This document shows, piece after piece, positions 1 to 5,207 of a DNA stretch of 5,207 nucleotides. Made by a program: the position numbers and the translations under genes. This stretch comes from an uncultured Litoreibacter sp. (GTDB taxonomy: Bacteria; Pseudomonadota; Alphaproteobacteria; Rhodobacterales; Rhodobacteraceae), in NCBI GenBank assembly GCA_937928335.1, contig CALFWN010000328.1, positions 1 to 5,207 of the forward strand. Direction: 5' to 3'. Under the pieces are notes generated by a model. It ran no database searches, had not been told where the DNA came from, and saw only the letters and a program-made list of their open reading frames with translations. Each line of letters opens with the position of its first letter. Position 1 is the first letter of the stretch.

Positions 1-70
1 CTGGGGAGGATTCGAACCCCCGACCCCTTGATTCGTAGTCAAGTACTCTATCCAACTGAGCTACCAATCC
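1..70 (-). tRNA. tRNA-Arg(ACG), 3' end cut off by the window edge
   Basis: Read on the minus strand, the sequence folds as a tRNA. The acceptor 5' strand is GGATTGG, followed by TA and a GCTC/GAGT D stem. The anticodon stem CTTGA/TCAAG is perfect and its loop is CTACGAA, giving anticodon ACG at 34-36. The T arm is GGGGG-TTCGAAT-CCTCC, and CCAG begins the 3' acceptor strand. The last three acceptor bases and the discriminator lie beyond base 1. An ACG anticodon is normally edited to ICG by TadA and reads CGU, CGC and CGA; this is family knowledge. It lies 61 bases downstream of the sensor kinase on the same strand. The 3' end of a tRNA-Arg is a common phage or island integration site, but the flank that would show this is outside the window. 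Confidence 0.96.
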
Positions 71-82
71 GCGTGACGGTGG

Positions 83-110
83 ATTTAACCCTGACCCAAT
101 GGCATTGCAA
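83..110 (-). promoter_or_regulatory. Candidate sigma-70 promoter of the tRNA-Arg gene
   Basis: On the minus strand there is a -35-like TTGCAA (105-110), a 16-base spacer and a -10-like TTAAAT (83-88). The -10 ends 12 bases before the tRNA 5' end at position 70, which would put the transcription start just upstream of the mature 5' end, as is usual for tRNA genes. It lies wholly between the kinase stop codon and the tRNA. It suggests the tRNA need not depend on read-through from the operon upstream. The match is by eye only. Confidence 0.42.
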
Positions 111-131
111 GGACAAAGCGCCAGGGTTTTG

Positions 132-1532
132 CTATTCGGCAGCCTGGTCAACTTGCAGCGGTTGTTTGGGAAGGCTGAGGGCAAACTCGGTTCCGGTCTC
201 GTCGGTTTTGACCAATCTCAGCGAGCCGCCGTGGCCCTGCACCAGCTCCGAGGCGATCACCAGCCCCAGCCCTGTGCCACCTTTGCGCACGCCGCCCTCA
301 AAAGGCATGAACAGATGCTCCTGCGCCTTGGGCGGCAGGCCGGGGCCGGTATCACATATGGTCATCTGCCAGTGCTGCTCTGTTTCATGGGCCTCGATCT
401 TGATGGTGCCGGGCTTGCCGGTTGCCTCGATCGCCTGCCGCGCATTGCGCACCAGATTGCCCAGCACACGGAACAGCTGCTCCTCGTCTATGCGCGCGGT
501 CATCCCCGGCTCGACCTGATCAAGGAAGGTGACGGAGCCATCAGAGGCCAGCCTCTCGCCTTCCAGCACATCATCGACCAGATCGGACAGCACCACCCGG
601 TTGAGACTGGGGGCAGGTTCTTCCACACGACCGAAGGCCAGCGTCCCCTCACACAGGTTCACCGCACGGCTGAGCGAATTGACCAGCTTGGGCGCGGTGC
701 GTTTTACGGCCGGGTCCTCGCTGCGCTCCATCCGGTCAGCGAGCAGCGTCGCCGTGGTCAGAATATTGCGCAGGTCGTGGCTGATCTTGGCGACCGCGCC
801 GCCCAATTGCGCAAGCCGTTCCTTTTGCCGCAATGCGCTGGTCAGCTGGGTCTGAAGCTGGGCCAGGGCATCCTCGGCTGAGCGCAGCTCGATAATGGAG
901 GACTCGGGCGAGATAATGCGCCGGGCATCCTCAGGGGCCTCCGCGTAATGCTCAATATGTTCAACCACCCGTTTGACCGGCTTGACCATGAACCGCCTGA
1001 CCGCACCAAAGAGCAGCACAGCCGAGACCACCGAGATCACCAGAGACAGCAGCAGGATGCGAATGCCATAATCAATCATAGCGCCGCGCAACGGCGCCTG
1101 CGGCATGGTGACATCGATCATCGTTCCGGCCGCATTGGTGGGCGCGCCGATGACCCGTATCACCCCGTCAGCGGGCATGATCAGCTGGTTCAATGCACCT
1201 GAAATCAAATAAAGCGCGGACGGGTCTCTGAGGTCCACCATCGTCGTCACAGGACCCGGCACCGGCGAGGACAGGATCAGCTGGCTGACGGCGTCGCGCC
1301 TGAGGGCCACGTTATAGACGCCTGCATTGTCCAGCAGCTCTTGTGCCAGCGTCGACGGGAGCTGCGTATCTTGCGAGGCCAGCACCGAGAGGGAGGCAAT
1401 CTGCGCCTTCTCAAGCCGTGCCGCCAGATAATCCTGCCGATACCGCGCGACGGATGGAACAAAAATCAGGATCTCCGCCGCCATCACAAAGATGATCGAC
1501 AGGATCAGAAACCGACCTGACAGCGACCTCAT
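132..1532 (-). CDS. Membrane-bound sensor histidine kinase
   Basis: This is a 466-residue two-component sensor kinase of the inner membrane. Helix 1 is at about residues 8-27, followed by a periplasmic sensing region of about 125 residues with no domain I recognise. Helix 2 is at about 156-178, then a HAMP-like linker (about 180-235). The H box ISHDLRNIL carries the phospho-acceptor His252. The ATP-binding domain shows an N box (N359-LVRNA), a G1 box (DTGPG, 394-398) and a G2 box (GGTGLGL, 418-424), so all catalytic elements are intact. The HDLRN form of the H box resembles the HPK4-type kinases. ATG 1532 is preferred over a TTG six bases upstream because an AGGGAGG site lies 8 bases before the ATG. 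It is probably co-transcribed with the reductase, 30 bases upstream. No response regulator is in the window, so its partner and signal are unknown. It reads as a Rhodobacterales protein. Confidence 0.93.
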   Translation of the reverse strand: MRSLSGRFLILSIIFVMAAEILIFVPSVARYRQDYLAARLEKAQIASLSVLASQDTQLPSTLAQELLDNAGVYNVALRRDAVSQLILSSPVPGPVTTMVDLRDPSALYLISGALNQLIMPADGVIRVIGAPTNAAGTMIDVTMPQAPLRGAMIDYGIRILLLSLVISVVSAVLLFGAVRRFMVKPVKRVVEHIEHYAEAPEDARRIISPESSIIELRSAEDALAQLQTQLTSALRQKERLAQLGGAVAKISHDLRNILTTATLLADRMERSEDPAVKRTAPKLVNSLSRAVNLCEGTLAFGRVEEPAPSLNRVVLSDLVDDVLEGERLASDGSVTFLDQVEPGMTARIDEEQLFRVLGNLVRNARQAIEATGKPGTIKIEAHETEQHWQMTICDTGPGLPPKAQEHLFMPFEGGVRKGGTGLGLVIASELVQGHGGSLRLVKTDETGTEFALSLPKQPLQVDQAAE

Positions 1533-1540
1533 CAACAACC

Positions 1541-1547
1541 CCTCCCT
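1541..1547 (-). promoter_or_regulatory. Ribosome binding site that fixes the kinase start
   Basis: The minus strand reads AGGGAGG, 8 bases before ATG 1532. The same site is only 2 bases from the alternative TTG at 1536-1538, too close for normal initiation, so the ATG is the likely start. The site lies in the 30-base gap after the reductase stop codon. Confidence 0.7.
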
Positions 1548-1562
1548 TTCATCAGCGCGGCG

Positions 1563-2981
1563 TCACGGCACATACCGCTGCACAAGGCCCACAACCCGTT
1601 TGACCATTGGATTTTCGAACAGTCTAGGGGAGAAATAAGCCCCCGCGGCCCGTTTGTTAACCTCCCCGAGGGTCGGATAGGGCGCAACCATACCAGCAAC
1701 CTGGCTCATTTTCAGGTTATTTGCGATGGCCAGCGCCCAAATGCCGATCAAATCACCCGCCGACGCGCCCACAATGGAGGCCCCGACGGGACGCCCCTTG
1801 ACCACCATGACCTTGATAAAGCCCGTGGTTTTCGCCTCCGCAATGGCACGGTCATTCTCATGCAGCTCGAACCGGGCAACCTCCATCGCGGCCCCGTGCG
1901 TCTCGCGGGCCTGCGCCTCTGTGAGGCCGACCTGCGCCAGCTCCGGGTCCGTATATGTAGCCCTTGGCAGGTGATCCTGCCGCGCCTTGGAGGGCAGCCC
2001 GAACAGGATGGAGCGGATCACCACCCCGGCATGATAGCCCGCGACATGGGTAAACTGCATCTGACCCGCCACGTCGCCAATGGCGTAGACCTTCTTGTTG
2101 GTGGTGCGCATGGAGGCATCCACCTGAATGCCGCCGCGATCATAGGTGATGCCTGCGTTTTCCAGGCCCAGATCGTTCACATTGGCCGCCCGCCCGACGG
2201 CCATCAGCAGATGCGAGCCCTCAAAGACCCGGCCGTCCTTGGCTTTCACCGTGATAGCGCCAGCGCTGCCGGAAACCTCGCTGGCCATTGCGTCTTCCTC
2301 GATAACCAGCCCCTCGTCCCGCAACCGCTCCAGCACCACCCCAGCAAGCTCCGGGTCGTCGCGGCCCATCGCCTTGGCCGCCTCGATCACCGTCACCCTG
2401 GAGCCCAGCCGCAGATAGGCCTGCGCCATCTCGATCCCGATAGGGCCGCCGCCAATGATCAACAGATGCGCGGGCTGTTCACGCAGCCCCCACAGGCTTT
2501 CATTGGTCAGGTAGGGCACCGTGTCCAACCCGGCAATGGGCGGCACAAAGGGCGAAGAGCCCGTGGCCACCACGACGCGGCGGGCGGTGATCTCGTAAGC
2601 CCCGGCCTGAACCGTATTGGCGTCGATAAAGCGCCCGCGCTCCTGAATAACATTCACGCCGAGGCCTTCGAACCGCTCCACGCTGTCCACGGGTTCAATC
2701 GTCGAGATCACGCTCTGCACATGGTCCTTAGCTGCGGCATAGTCGATCTTGGGCGTGACATTCGCCACCCCGAACTTGGCCCCGTTGCGCATTATATGGG
2801 CCTGTTTGCCCGCCGCAATCAGCGCCTTGGACGGCACGCAGCCGTAATTCAGGCAGTCGCCGCCCATCTTGTGATCTTCCAGCAGCACCACATCCGCGCC
2901 CATCTGCACCGCACCAGCCGCCACCGACAGGCCACCGGAGCCTGCGCCAATGACCAGAAGGTCCGTCTTCAATTTTGTCAT
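1563..2981 (-). CDS. FAD-dependent pyridine nucleotide-disulfide oxidoreductase (mercuric reductase/lipoamide dehydrogenase-like)
   Basis: This is a 472-residue class I flavin disulfide reductase, probably cytosolic. The N-terminal FAD fold has GAGSGG (12-17). The redox-active disulfide lies in GGDCLNYGCVPSKAL (C43, C48). The NAD(P) fold has GGGPIG (177-182) followed by E200 at the end of the next strand, which suggests NADH rather than NADPH. The second FAD motif is YAIGDV (299-304). The dimerisation domain has APYPTLGE (433-440). In lipoamide dehydrogenase this last motif is HPTxxE with a catalytic His; here that His is Tyr435, as in mercuric reductase. The heavy-metal-associated N-terminal domain and the C-terminal Cys pair of true MerA are both absent. 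The substrate is therefore unknown. The ATG is 3 bases after the stop of the VTT membrane protein gene, so the two are likely translationally coupled. Annotation pipelines may call it dihydrolipoyl dehydrogenase or mercuric reductase; neither is supported by the active site. Confidence 0.93.
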   Translation of the reverse strand: MTKLKTDLLVIGAGSGGLSVAAGAVQMGADVVLLEDHKMGGDCLNYGCVPSKALIAAGKQAHIMRNGAKFGVANVTPKIDYAAAKDHVQSVISTIEPVDSVERFEGLGVNVIQERGRFIDANTVQAGAYEITARRVVVATGSSPFVPPIAGLDTVPYLTNESLWGLREQPAHLLIIGGGPIGIEMAQAYLRLGSRVTVIEAAKAMGRDDPELAGVVLERLRDEGLVIEEDAMASEVSGSAGAITVKAKDGRVFEGSHLLMAVGRAANVNDLGLENAGITYDRGGIQVDASMRTTNKKVYAIGDVAGQMQFTHVAGYHAGVVIRSILFGLPSKARQDHLPRATYTDPELAQVGLTEAQARETHGAAMEVARFELHENDRAIAEAKTTGFIKVMVVKGRPVGASIVGASAGDLIGIWALAIANNLKMSQVAGMVAPYPTLGEVNKRAAGAYFSPRLFENPMVKRVVGLVQRYVP

Positions 2982-2984
2982 CGT

Positions 2985-3740
2985 CTAGATACCCTCTTTG
3001 CCGCGCACGGCCTTCAGCAGTATGGGCAAAGCCGCCAGAGCGCAAAGGCCCAGAATGGGCAGCAGGATATGCGGCTCGAAAATAATCCCCAGATCAGGCG
3101 TCTCACCCCGCGCGAAGACCTCTCCCAATCCTGCGCCGACCGAGGTGTAGACAAGCGAGCCCGGAATGATGCCCAGAAAGGTTGATATCACGAAGCGGCG
3201 GTAGGGCACATCGACAAGCGCAGGCACCAGATTGGCCACGAAGAACGGGACCGCGGGCACCAGCCGGATCAGGAACAGAACGGACCATTGGTTCTCGTCG
3301 ATCCCGTCCTTGATCTTCTTTACCAGCCCGGAGCCTGCCTCCATTTTGTCAGCCAACCTGTCGCCAAACCCGACCCGTGCCGCCGTAAAGATAGCCGTGG
3401 CCCCGACGGTCGCGCCGATCAGGTTGTAAAGCACGCCCGGAAAGGTTGCGAACAAGAAGCCGCCGGTCAGCGTGGCGATGGCAGCACCCGGAAGCGAGAA
3501 AGCGACGATCACAATGTATATTGCAATGAAGGCCAGGGCAGCCACCAGATAATTGGCATCCCGAAAGCCGATCAGGGCCTCCCGGTTCTCCTGCAAGGCC
3601 TGAAAACTGAGATAGTCACGCAAGAAAAACGCCCCCAGAAGCGCCGCGAGTGCGACCACGATAATCGGCAACCGCTTTTGAAGCGTGGATTTGTCGCGTG
3701 CTTGGGTCATGTCGCTCATTTCGGTTTGGTCCTCGGGCAT
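2985..3740 (-). CDS. TVP38/TMEM64 family (VTT/SNARE-associated, DedA-like) inner-membrane protein
   Basis: This is a membrane protein of about 251 residues. From the chosen start, hydrophobic segments lie near 25-41, 65-86, 99-122, 153-175, 181-204 and 224-244. VTT-family marks are SLPGAAIATLTGGFLF (82-97), with its re-entrant-loop Pro84 and Gly pair, the motif FLIRLVPAVPFFVANLVPA (156-174) with Arg159, and GIIPGSLVYTSVGAGLG (190-206). VTT/DedA proteins include lipid scramblases and carriers, and some DedA members support membrane-potential or drug tolerance; the role of bacterial TVP38 members is poorly known. The start is uncertain. ATG 3740 has GTAGGA 5 bases upstream; ATG 3758 (six residues longer) has GGAGGGAG 10 bases upstream; ATGs at 3719 and 3710 are also possible. 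It is the first gene of the minus-strand operon and lies directly before the reductase, which suggests a shared task. Confidence 0.9.
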   Translation of the reverse strand: MPEDQTEMSDMTQARDKSTLQKRLPIIVVALAALLGAFFLRDYLSFQALQENREALIGFRDANYLVAALAFIAIYIVIVAFSLPGAAIATLTGGFLFATFPGVLYNLIGATVGATAIFTAARVGFGDRLADKMEAGSGLVKKIKDGIDENQWSVLFLIRLVPAVPFFVANLVPALVDVPYRRFVISTFLGIIPGSLVYTSVGAGLGEVFARGETPDLGIIFEPHILLPILGLCALAALPILLKAVRGKEGI

Positions 3741-3813
3741 GAGTATCCTACCCCACATGCCGAAAACACTCCCTCCGCGATAGCGCGCTCACGATGGGTT
3801 GAACTGGAGTGAG

Positions 3814-3874
3814 CATCTGGGCGCTCTTTTGGCATAGAATACCATGTCTGAGTGCGCCCAGTGCCAGCCAGATG
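3814..3874. repeat. Overlapping inverted repeats in the divergent intergenic region
   Basis: CTGGGCGCTC (3817-3826) pairs with GTGCGCCCAG (3852-3861) except for one mismatch. An overlapping pair, CATCTGG (3814-3820) with CCAGATG (3868-3874), is perfect. The two pairs share their left arm, so only one can form at a time. An 8-base direct repeat TGAGTGCG occurs at 3849-3856 and 3880-3887. The repeats flank the candidate -10 of the minus-strand operon, so an operator is possible; chance similarity in GC-rich DNA is not excluded. Confidence 0.3.
3836..3844 (-). promoter_or_regulatory. Weak candidate promoter (extended -10) of the TVP38-reductase-kinase operon
   Basis: On the minus strand, TGG-TATTCT forms an extended -10 element (TGn then a TATTCT hexamer at 3836-3841), 77 bases before ATG 3758 and 95 bases before ATG 3740. 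No convincing -35 hexamer stands 16-18 bases upstream; the nearest is a poor TGGCAC-type sequence. The operon must start somewhere in this gap because rpmH is divergent, and this is the best candidate I can see. Confidence 0.25.
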
Positions 3875-3928
3875 TGCATTTGAGTGCGAATTGTTGCAAA
3901 AACAGGCCGCCGAGCAGCGCCATAGCCG

Positions 3929-3957
3929 TTGACGGGCCGCACGCTCCTGTCTATGAC
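3929..3957 (+). promoter_or_regulatory. Sigma-70 promoter for rpmH-rnpA
   Basis: The plus strand has TTGACG (3929-3934), exactly 17 bases of spacer, then TATGAC (3952-3957). This is five of six at -35 and a fair -10 with optimal spacing. The transcription start would fall near 3964, leaving a leader of about 63 bases before the rpmH start codon. It is the best promoter match in the window and suits a highly expressed ribosomal protein gene. Confidence 0.65.
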
Positions 3958-4013
3958 CCGGGTTCTGAACATGGATGGGCCTCGAATCTTGGTGATTTGC
4001 CGCCCTTACCCGC

Positions 4014-4020
4014 AAGGAGG
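4014..4020 (+). promoter_or_regulatory. Strong ribosome binding site of rpmH
   Basis: AAGGAGG, a full Shine-Dalgarno match, is 6 bases before ATG 4027. It fixes the rpmH start and rules out the in-frame upstream ATG at 3844, which would add 61 unrelated residues. Confidence 0.85.
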
Positions 4021-4026
4021 CTCCCG

Positions 4027-4164
4027 ATGAGCAAACGTACATTTCAGCCGTCGAACCTGGTTCGCAAGCACCGTCACGGCTTCCGTGCCCGCATGGCAAC
4101 CAAAGCTGGCCGCAAGATTCTGAACGCACGCCGTGCAAAAGGCCGGAAATCGCTGAGCGCTTAA
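4027..4164 (+). CDS. rpmH: 50S ribosomal protein L34
   Basis: This is a 45-residue, very basic protein that matches bacterial L34 over its whole length. It opens [19 protein letters not shown], then has [13 protein letters not shown] and a basic end [13 protein letters not shown]34 is usually about 44-46 residues and sits in the large ribosomal subunit among 23S rRNA helices. The start is supported by a perfect ribosome binding site 6 bases upstream. The sequence is of the alphaproteobacterial type. It is followed by rnpA on the same strand, the near-universal rpmH-rnpA order, with a 23-base gap. Expression is likely driven by the promoter at 3929-3957. Confidence 0.98.
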   Translation: MSKRTFQPSNLVRKHRHGFRARMATKAGRKILNARRAKGRKSLSA

Positions 4165-4187
4165 GCGCCGCCGATTTTCTGACAGCA

Positions 4188-4449
4188 TTGAAACCGCCGG
4201 AGGCACGCGTAGCAGGACATCCCGTCCCGGACGCAACCCAGCCTCCGGCGGTTCCCGTTTTGACATCCACCTTGCGCAAGCGCCGCGACTTTTTGCGGGC
4301 CGCCAAAGGCCGGCGTGCAGCCACCACCGGCTTCCTGCTACAGGCCTTTGATCGCGCTGACGGTGACAGGACGATACGCGTTGGTTTCACCTGCTCCAAA
4401 AAGGTCGGCAATGCGGTCGCCCGAAACCGCGCCAAGCGCCGCCTGCGCG
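4188..4449 (+). CDS. rnpA: Ribonuclease P protein component, truncated at the C-terminus by the sequence junction
   Basis: RnpA is the protein subunit of RNase P and helps the catalytic RNA bind and cleave the 5' leaders of pre-tRNAs. About 87 of its usual 110-140 residues are present. Family marks are KRRDFLRAAKGRR (31-43), IRVGFTCSKKVGNAV (63-77) and the RNA-binding signature ARNRAKRRLR (78-87). Family similarity stops right after this signature, where a helix and the final strand should follow. The frame stays open to 4766, but that part is the off-frame reading of a racemase gene and is not RnpA-like. The likely start is TTG 4188, since the following KPPEA resembles the start of Rhodobacterales RnpA; TTG 4260 is the alternative. 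Neither has a clear ribosome binding site, so coupling to rpmH is plausible. As it stands the product would probably not work. Confidence 0.88.
4192..4253 (+). repeat. Perfect 13-bp inverted repeat over the rnpA start region
   Basis: AACCGCCGGAGGC (4192-4204) and GCCTCCGGCGGTT (4241-4253) are exact reverse complements separated by 36 bases. In the rpmH-rnpA mRNA this would make a very stable GC-rich stem beginning 2 bases after the proposed TTG start codon. Four of the 36 loop bases, GGAC, can also pair internally with GTCC. A T-run is missing (only TTTT after CCCG) and the loop is long, so it is not a typical terminator. It could limit rnpA translation or act as a processing or attenuation site between a high-output and a low-output gene. 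Confidence 0.6.
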
Positions 4450-4452
4450 CTC
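4446..4452. other. Sequence junction: alphaproteobacterial rnpA joined to an actinobacterial racemase gene
   Basis: To the left, rnpA (codons at 4188+3k) matches its family through Arg at 4446-4448 and perhaps Ala at 4449-4451. To the right, the racemase frame (codons from 4450) matches its family from about Leu 4450. The two frames differ, and both genes are cut inside conserved sequence. Arginine codons change too: in rnpA 10 of 15 are CGC and one is CGA, whereas in the racemase part 4 of 9 are CGA and two are CGC. A few GC-rich bases around GCGCGCTC could belong to either side. A CTCGAG (XhoI) site sits at 4450-4455. Most likely a chimeric assembly or clone. Confidence 0.8.
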
Positions 4453-4836
4453 GAGCGTCTCGATATCGACCCCGAAACGATGCCGCCCCAACACGACGCC
4501 CGACAGTGGGACGATGCGAAGGCCATCTTCGCCGCACGAATCGCCACGAAGACCCGCGACGAGTGGGACGCCATCTTCGAAGGGTCAGACGCGTGTTACG
4601 CGCCCGTCCTCGAACCAGCCGAAGCCATTGCCCACCCGCACAATGTCGAACGAGGCACGTTCGTGAATGTGGCTGGTGTCGATCAGCCAGCACCAGCACC
4701 CCGGTTCAGTCGAACCCCTCAGGCAACGCCCACTCCACCAGCACACGCCGGGCAACACACCGATGAGGCCTTGGGCCGTTGGGGGTTCTCGGGCGACGAA
4801 CTACAAACGCTTCGCGATGCCGAGGCCATCGCATAA
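4450..4836 (+). CDS. Alpha-methylacyl-CoA racemase (CaiB/BaiF CoA-transferase family III), C-terminal fragment
   Basis: This is the last 128 residues of a protein usually about 360-380 long. The family racemises 2-methylacyl-CoA esters, used in oxidation of branched fatty acids and sterol side chains, in the cytosol. Visible family features are TRDEWDAIFEGSDACYAPVL (about residues 36-55 of the fragment), EAIAHPHNVERGTFV, and DQPAPAPRFSRTP, followed by a typical end with GFSGDELQTLRDAEAIA. The catalytic His and Asp and the CoA-binding N-terminal half are missing, so the fragment has no activity of its own. It has no start codon or promoter; its left end is the junction within rnpA. The sequence looks actinobacterial, close to mycobacterial and acidimicrobial racemases by eye. 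The TAA stop is 2 bases before the next gene, so these two form a tight operon in their source genome. Confidence 0.85.
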   Translation, partial: LERLDIDPETMPPQHDARQWDDAKAIFAARIATKTRDEWDAIFEGSDACYAPVLEPAEAIAHPHNVERGTFVNVAGVDQPAPAPRFSRTPQATPTPPAHAGQHTDEALGRWGFSGDELQTLRDAEAIA

Positions 4837-4838
4837 CG

Positions 4839-5207
4839 GTGGACAGCATTCGTTCGCTGCATGACATTCTGTCGTGGGTGGTGATGGTGTCAGCCGGACT
4901 CGCCGGTGCTTGGGCAACAGCTGCGCATTGGGTCGAGTCGCTGCGCCACGATTCCCTGTGGACGGTGCACCACGTTGTGCACTTCGTCGTTGCATTGCAG
5001 GTGTCGCTTGGAGCGATCTTGGTGGGCTTCACCGAAGTGAACGCCGACGGCAACCACGTGTTCTACGGCTTCCTGACGTTCGTCGGTGTCGGCATCATCA
5101 TTGGCTACCGGCATCTCAGCGAATACCGCTACCTGCTCTACGGCTTGGGCGGCTTGTTCGTTATGGGCCTAGCGATACGAGCGTTTCTGCTCAACCCGAT
5201 CGTGTCC
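4839..5207 (+). CDS. Four-helix membrane protein of unknown function, partial (runs off the window)
   Basis: An open frame from GTG 4839 to the window end gives 123 residues with no stop. Four hydrophobic segments lie at about 10-29, 44-64, 73-90 and 98-118. Histidines are frequent at or in the helices: H30, H44, H45, H48, H73 and H92. A short loop, EVNADGN (66-72), separates helices 2 and 3. The motif FYGFLTFVGVGIIIGYR followed by YLLYGLGGLFVMGLAIRAFLL reads like a conserved actinobacterial membrane protein that I cannot name. The start 2 bases after the racemase stop suggests coupling; a clear ribosome binding site is missing, and ATG 4884 is an alternative that would cut into helix 1. Clustered His in a small four-helix protein could bind haem or metal, but this is inference only. 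Confidence 0.75.
   Translation, partial: MDSIRSLHDILSWVVMVSAGLAGAWATAAHWVESLRHDSLWTVHHVVHFVVALQVSLGAILVGFTEVNADGNHVFYGFLTFVGVGIIIGYRHLSEYRYLLYGLGGLFVMGLAIRAFLLNPIVS

Noticed and set aside
99..881. Long plus-strand open frame opposite the sensor kinase
   Set aside because: It lies antisense to a kinase with all conserved boxes. Its translation has no recognisable family and looks like the shadow of a GC-rich gene.
1860..3185. A 441-codon plus-strand open frame opposite the reductase and VTT genes
   Set aside because: It spans two well-supported genes on the other strand and is rich in His, Arg and Gln as expected of antisense GC-rich coding sequence; no domain is visible.
3844..4026. An upstream in-frame ATG extending rpmH by 61 codons
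   Set aside because: L34 is about 45 residues, the perfect ribosome binding site is at 4014-4020, and the promoter at 3929-3957 lies inside the proposed extension.
4192..4260. Rho-independent terminator between rpmH and rnpA
   Set aside because: The stem is strong, but the loop is 36 bases and only TTTT follows after an interruption, so it does not fit a standard terminator. It is reported instead as an inverted repeat of unknown role.
3716..4699. A 327-codon minus-strand frame across rpmH, rnpA and the junction
   Set aside because: It is antisense to rpmH, rnpA and the racemase fragment and has an Arg/Ser-rich composition with no family signal.
4452..4766. Continuation of the rnpA frame past the junction as a longer or fused RnpA
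   Set aside because: The residues after 4449 do not resemble the RnpA C-terminus and are the off-frame reading of the racemase fragment.
1..5207. Mobile element, phage attachment site, CRISPR array or defence system
   Set aside because: No transposase, integrase, terminal repeats, spaced direct-repeat array or defence domains are visible on either strand. The tRNA end that could hold an attachment site is cut off by the window.

Overview
The window looks like a composite of two unrelated genomes. From base 1 to about 4449 the genes look like a Rhodobacterales (Roseobacter-type) alphaproteobacterium: a tRNA-Arg, a sensor kinase, an FAD-disulfide reductase, a TVP38/VTT membrane protein, and then rpmH and the start of rnpA with alphaproteobacterial sequence. 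From about 4450 to the end the sequence looks actinobacterial: the last 128 residues of an alpha-methylacyl-CoA racemase (CoA-transferase family III, CaiB/BaiF), followed 2 bases later by a four-helix membrane protein. These taxonomic placements rest on recognising protein sequence by eye, not on a search.

Left part, minus strand (transcribed right to left): a TVP38/TMEM64-type membrane protein (2985-3740), an FAD-dependent pyridine nucleotide-disulfide reductase (1563-2981) and a two-helix sensor histidine kinase (132-1532) lie head to tail with gaps of 3 and 30 bases, so they are probably one operon. A tRNA-Arg(ACG) follows on the same strand, preceded by its own promoter-like sequence; its last four bases lie beyond base 1. 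The reductase keeps the redox-active CxxxxC pair, but the catalytic His of lipoamide dehydrogenase is a Tyr, so its substrate is not lipoamide by default. The kinase has no response regulator in view.

Divergent intergenic region (3741-4026): it holds a good sigma-70 promoter for rpmH, a weak promoter candidate for the minus-strand operon, and nested inverted repeats between them. rpmH (45 aa) has a strong ribosome binding site. rnpA follows 23 bases later, probably from a TTG start, and a perfect 13-bp inverted repeat covers its first codons.

Right part: rnpA stops matching its family directly after its RNR signature, at about 4449, and the next base is coding in a different frame for the racemase C-terminus. 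Arginine codon use changes at the same place. An assembly or cloning chimera is the simplest explanation; a real rearrangement that destroyed rnpA is unlikely because rnpA is normally essential. I found no new defence, mobile or CRISPR-like system. The points worth a second look are the junction, the inverted repeat over the rnpA start, the reductase-VTT pair and the His-rich membrane protein at the right end.
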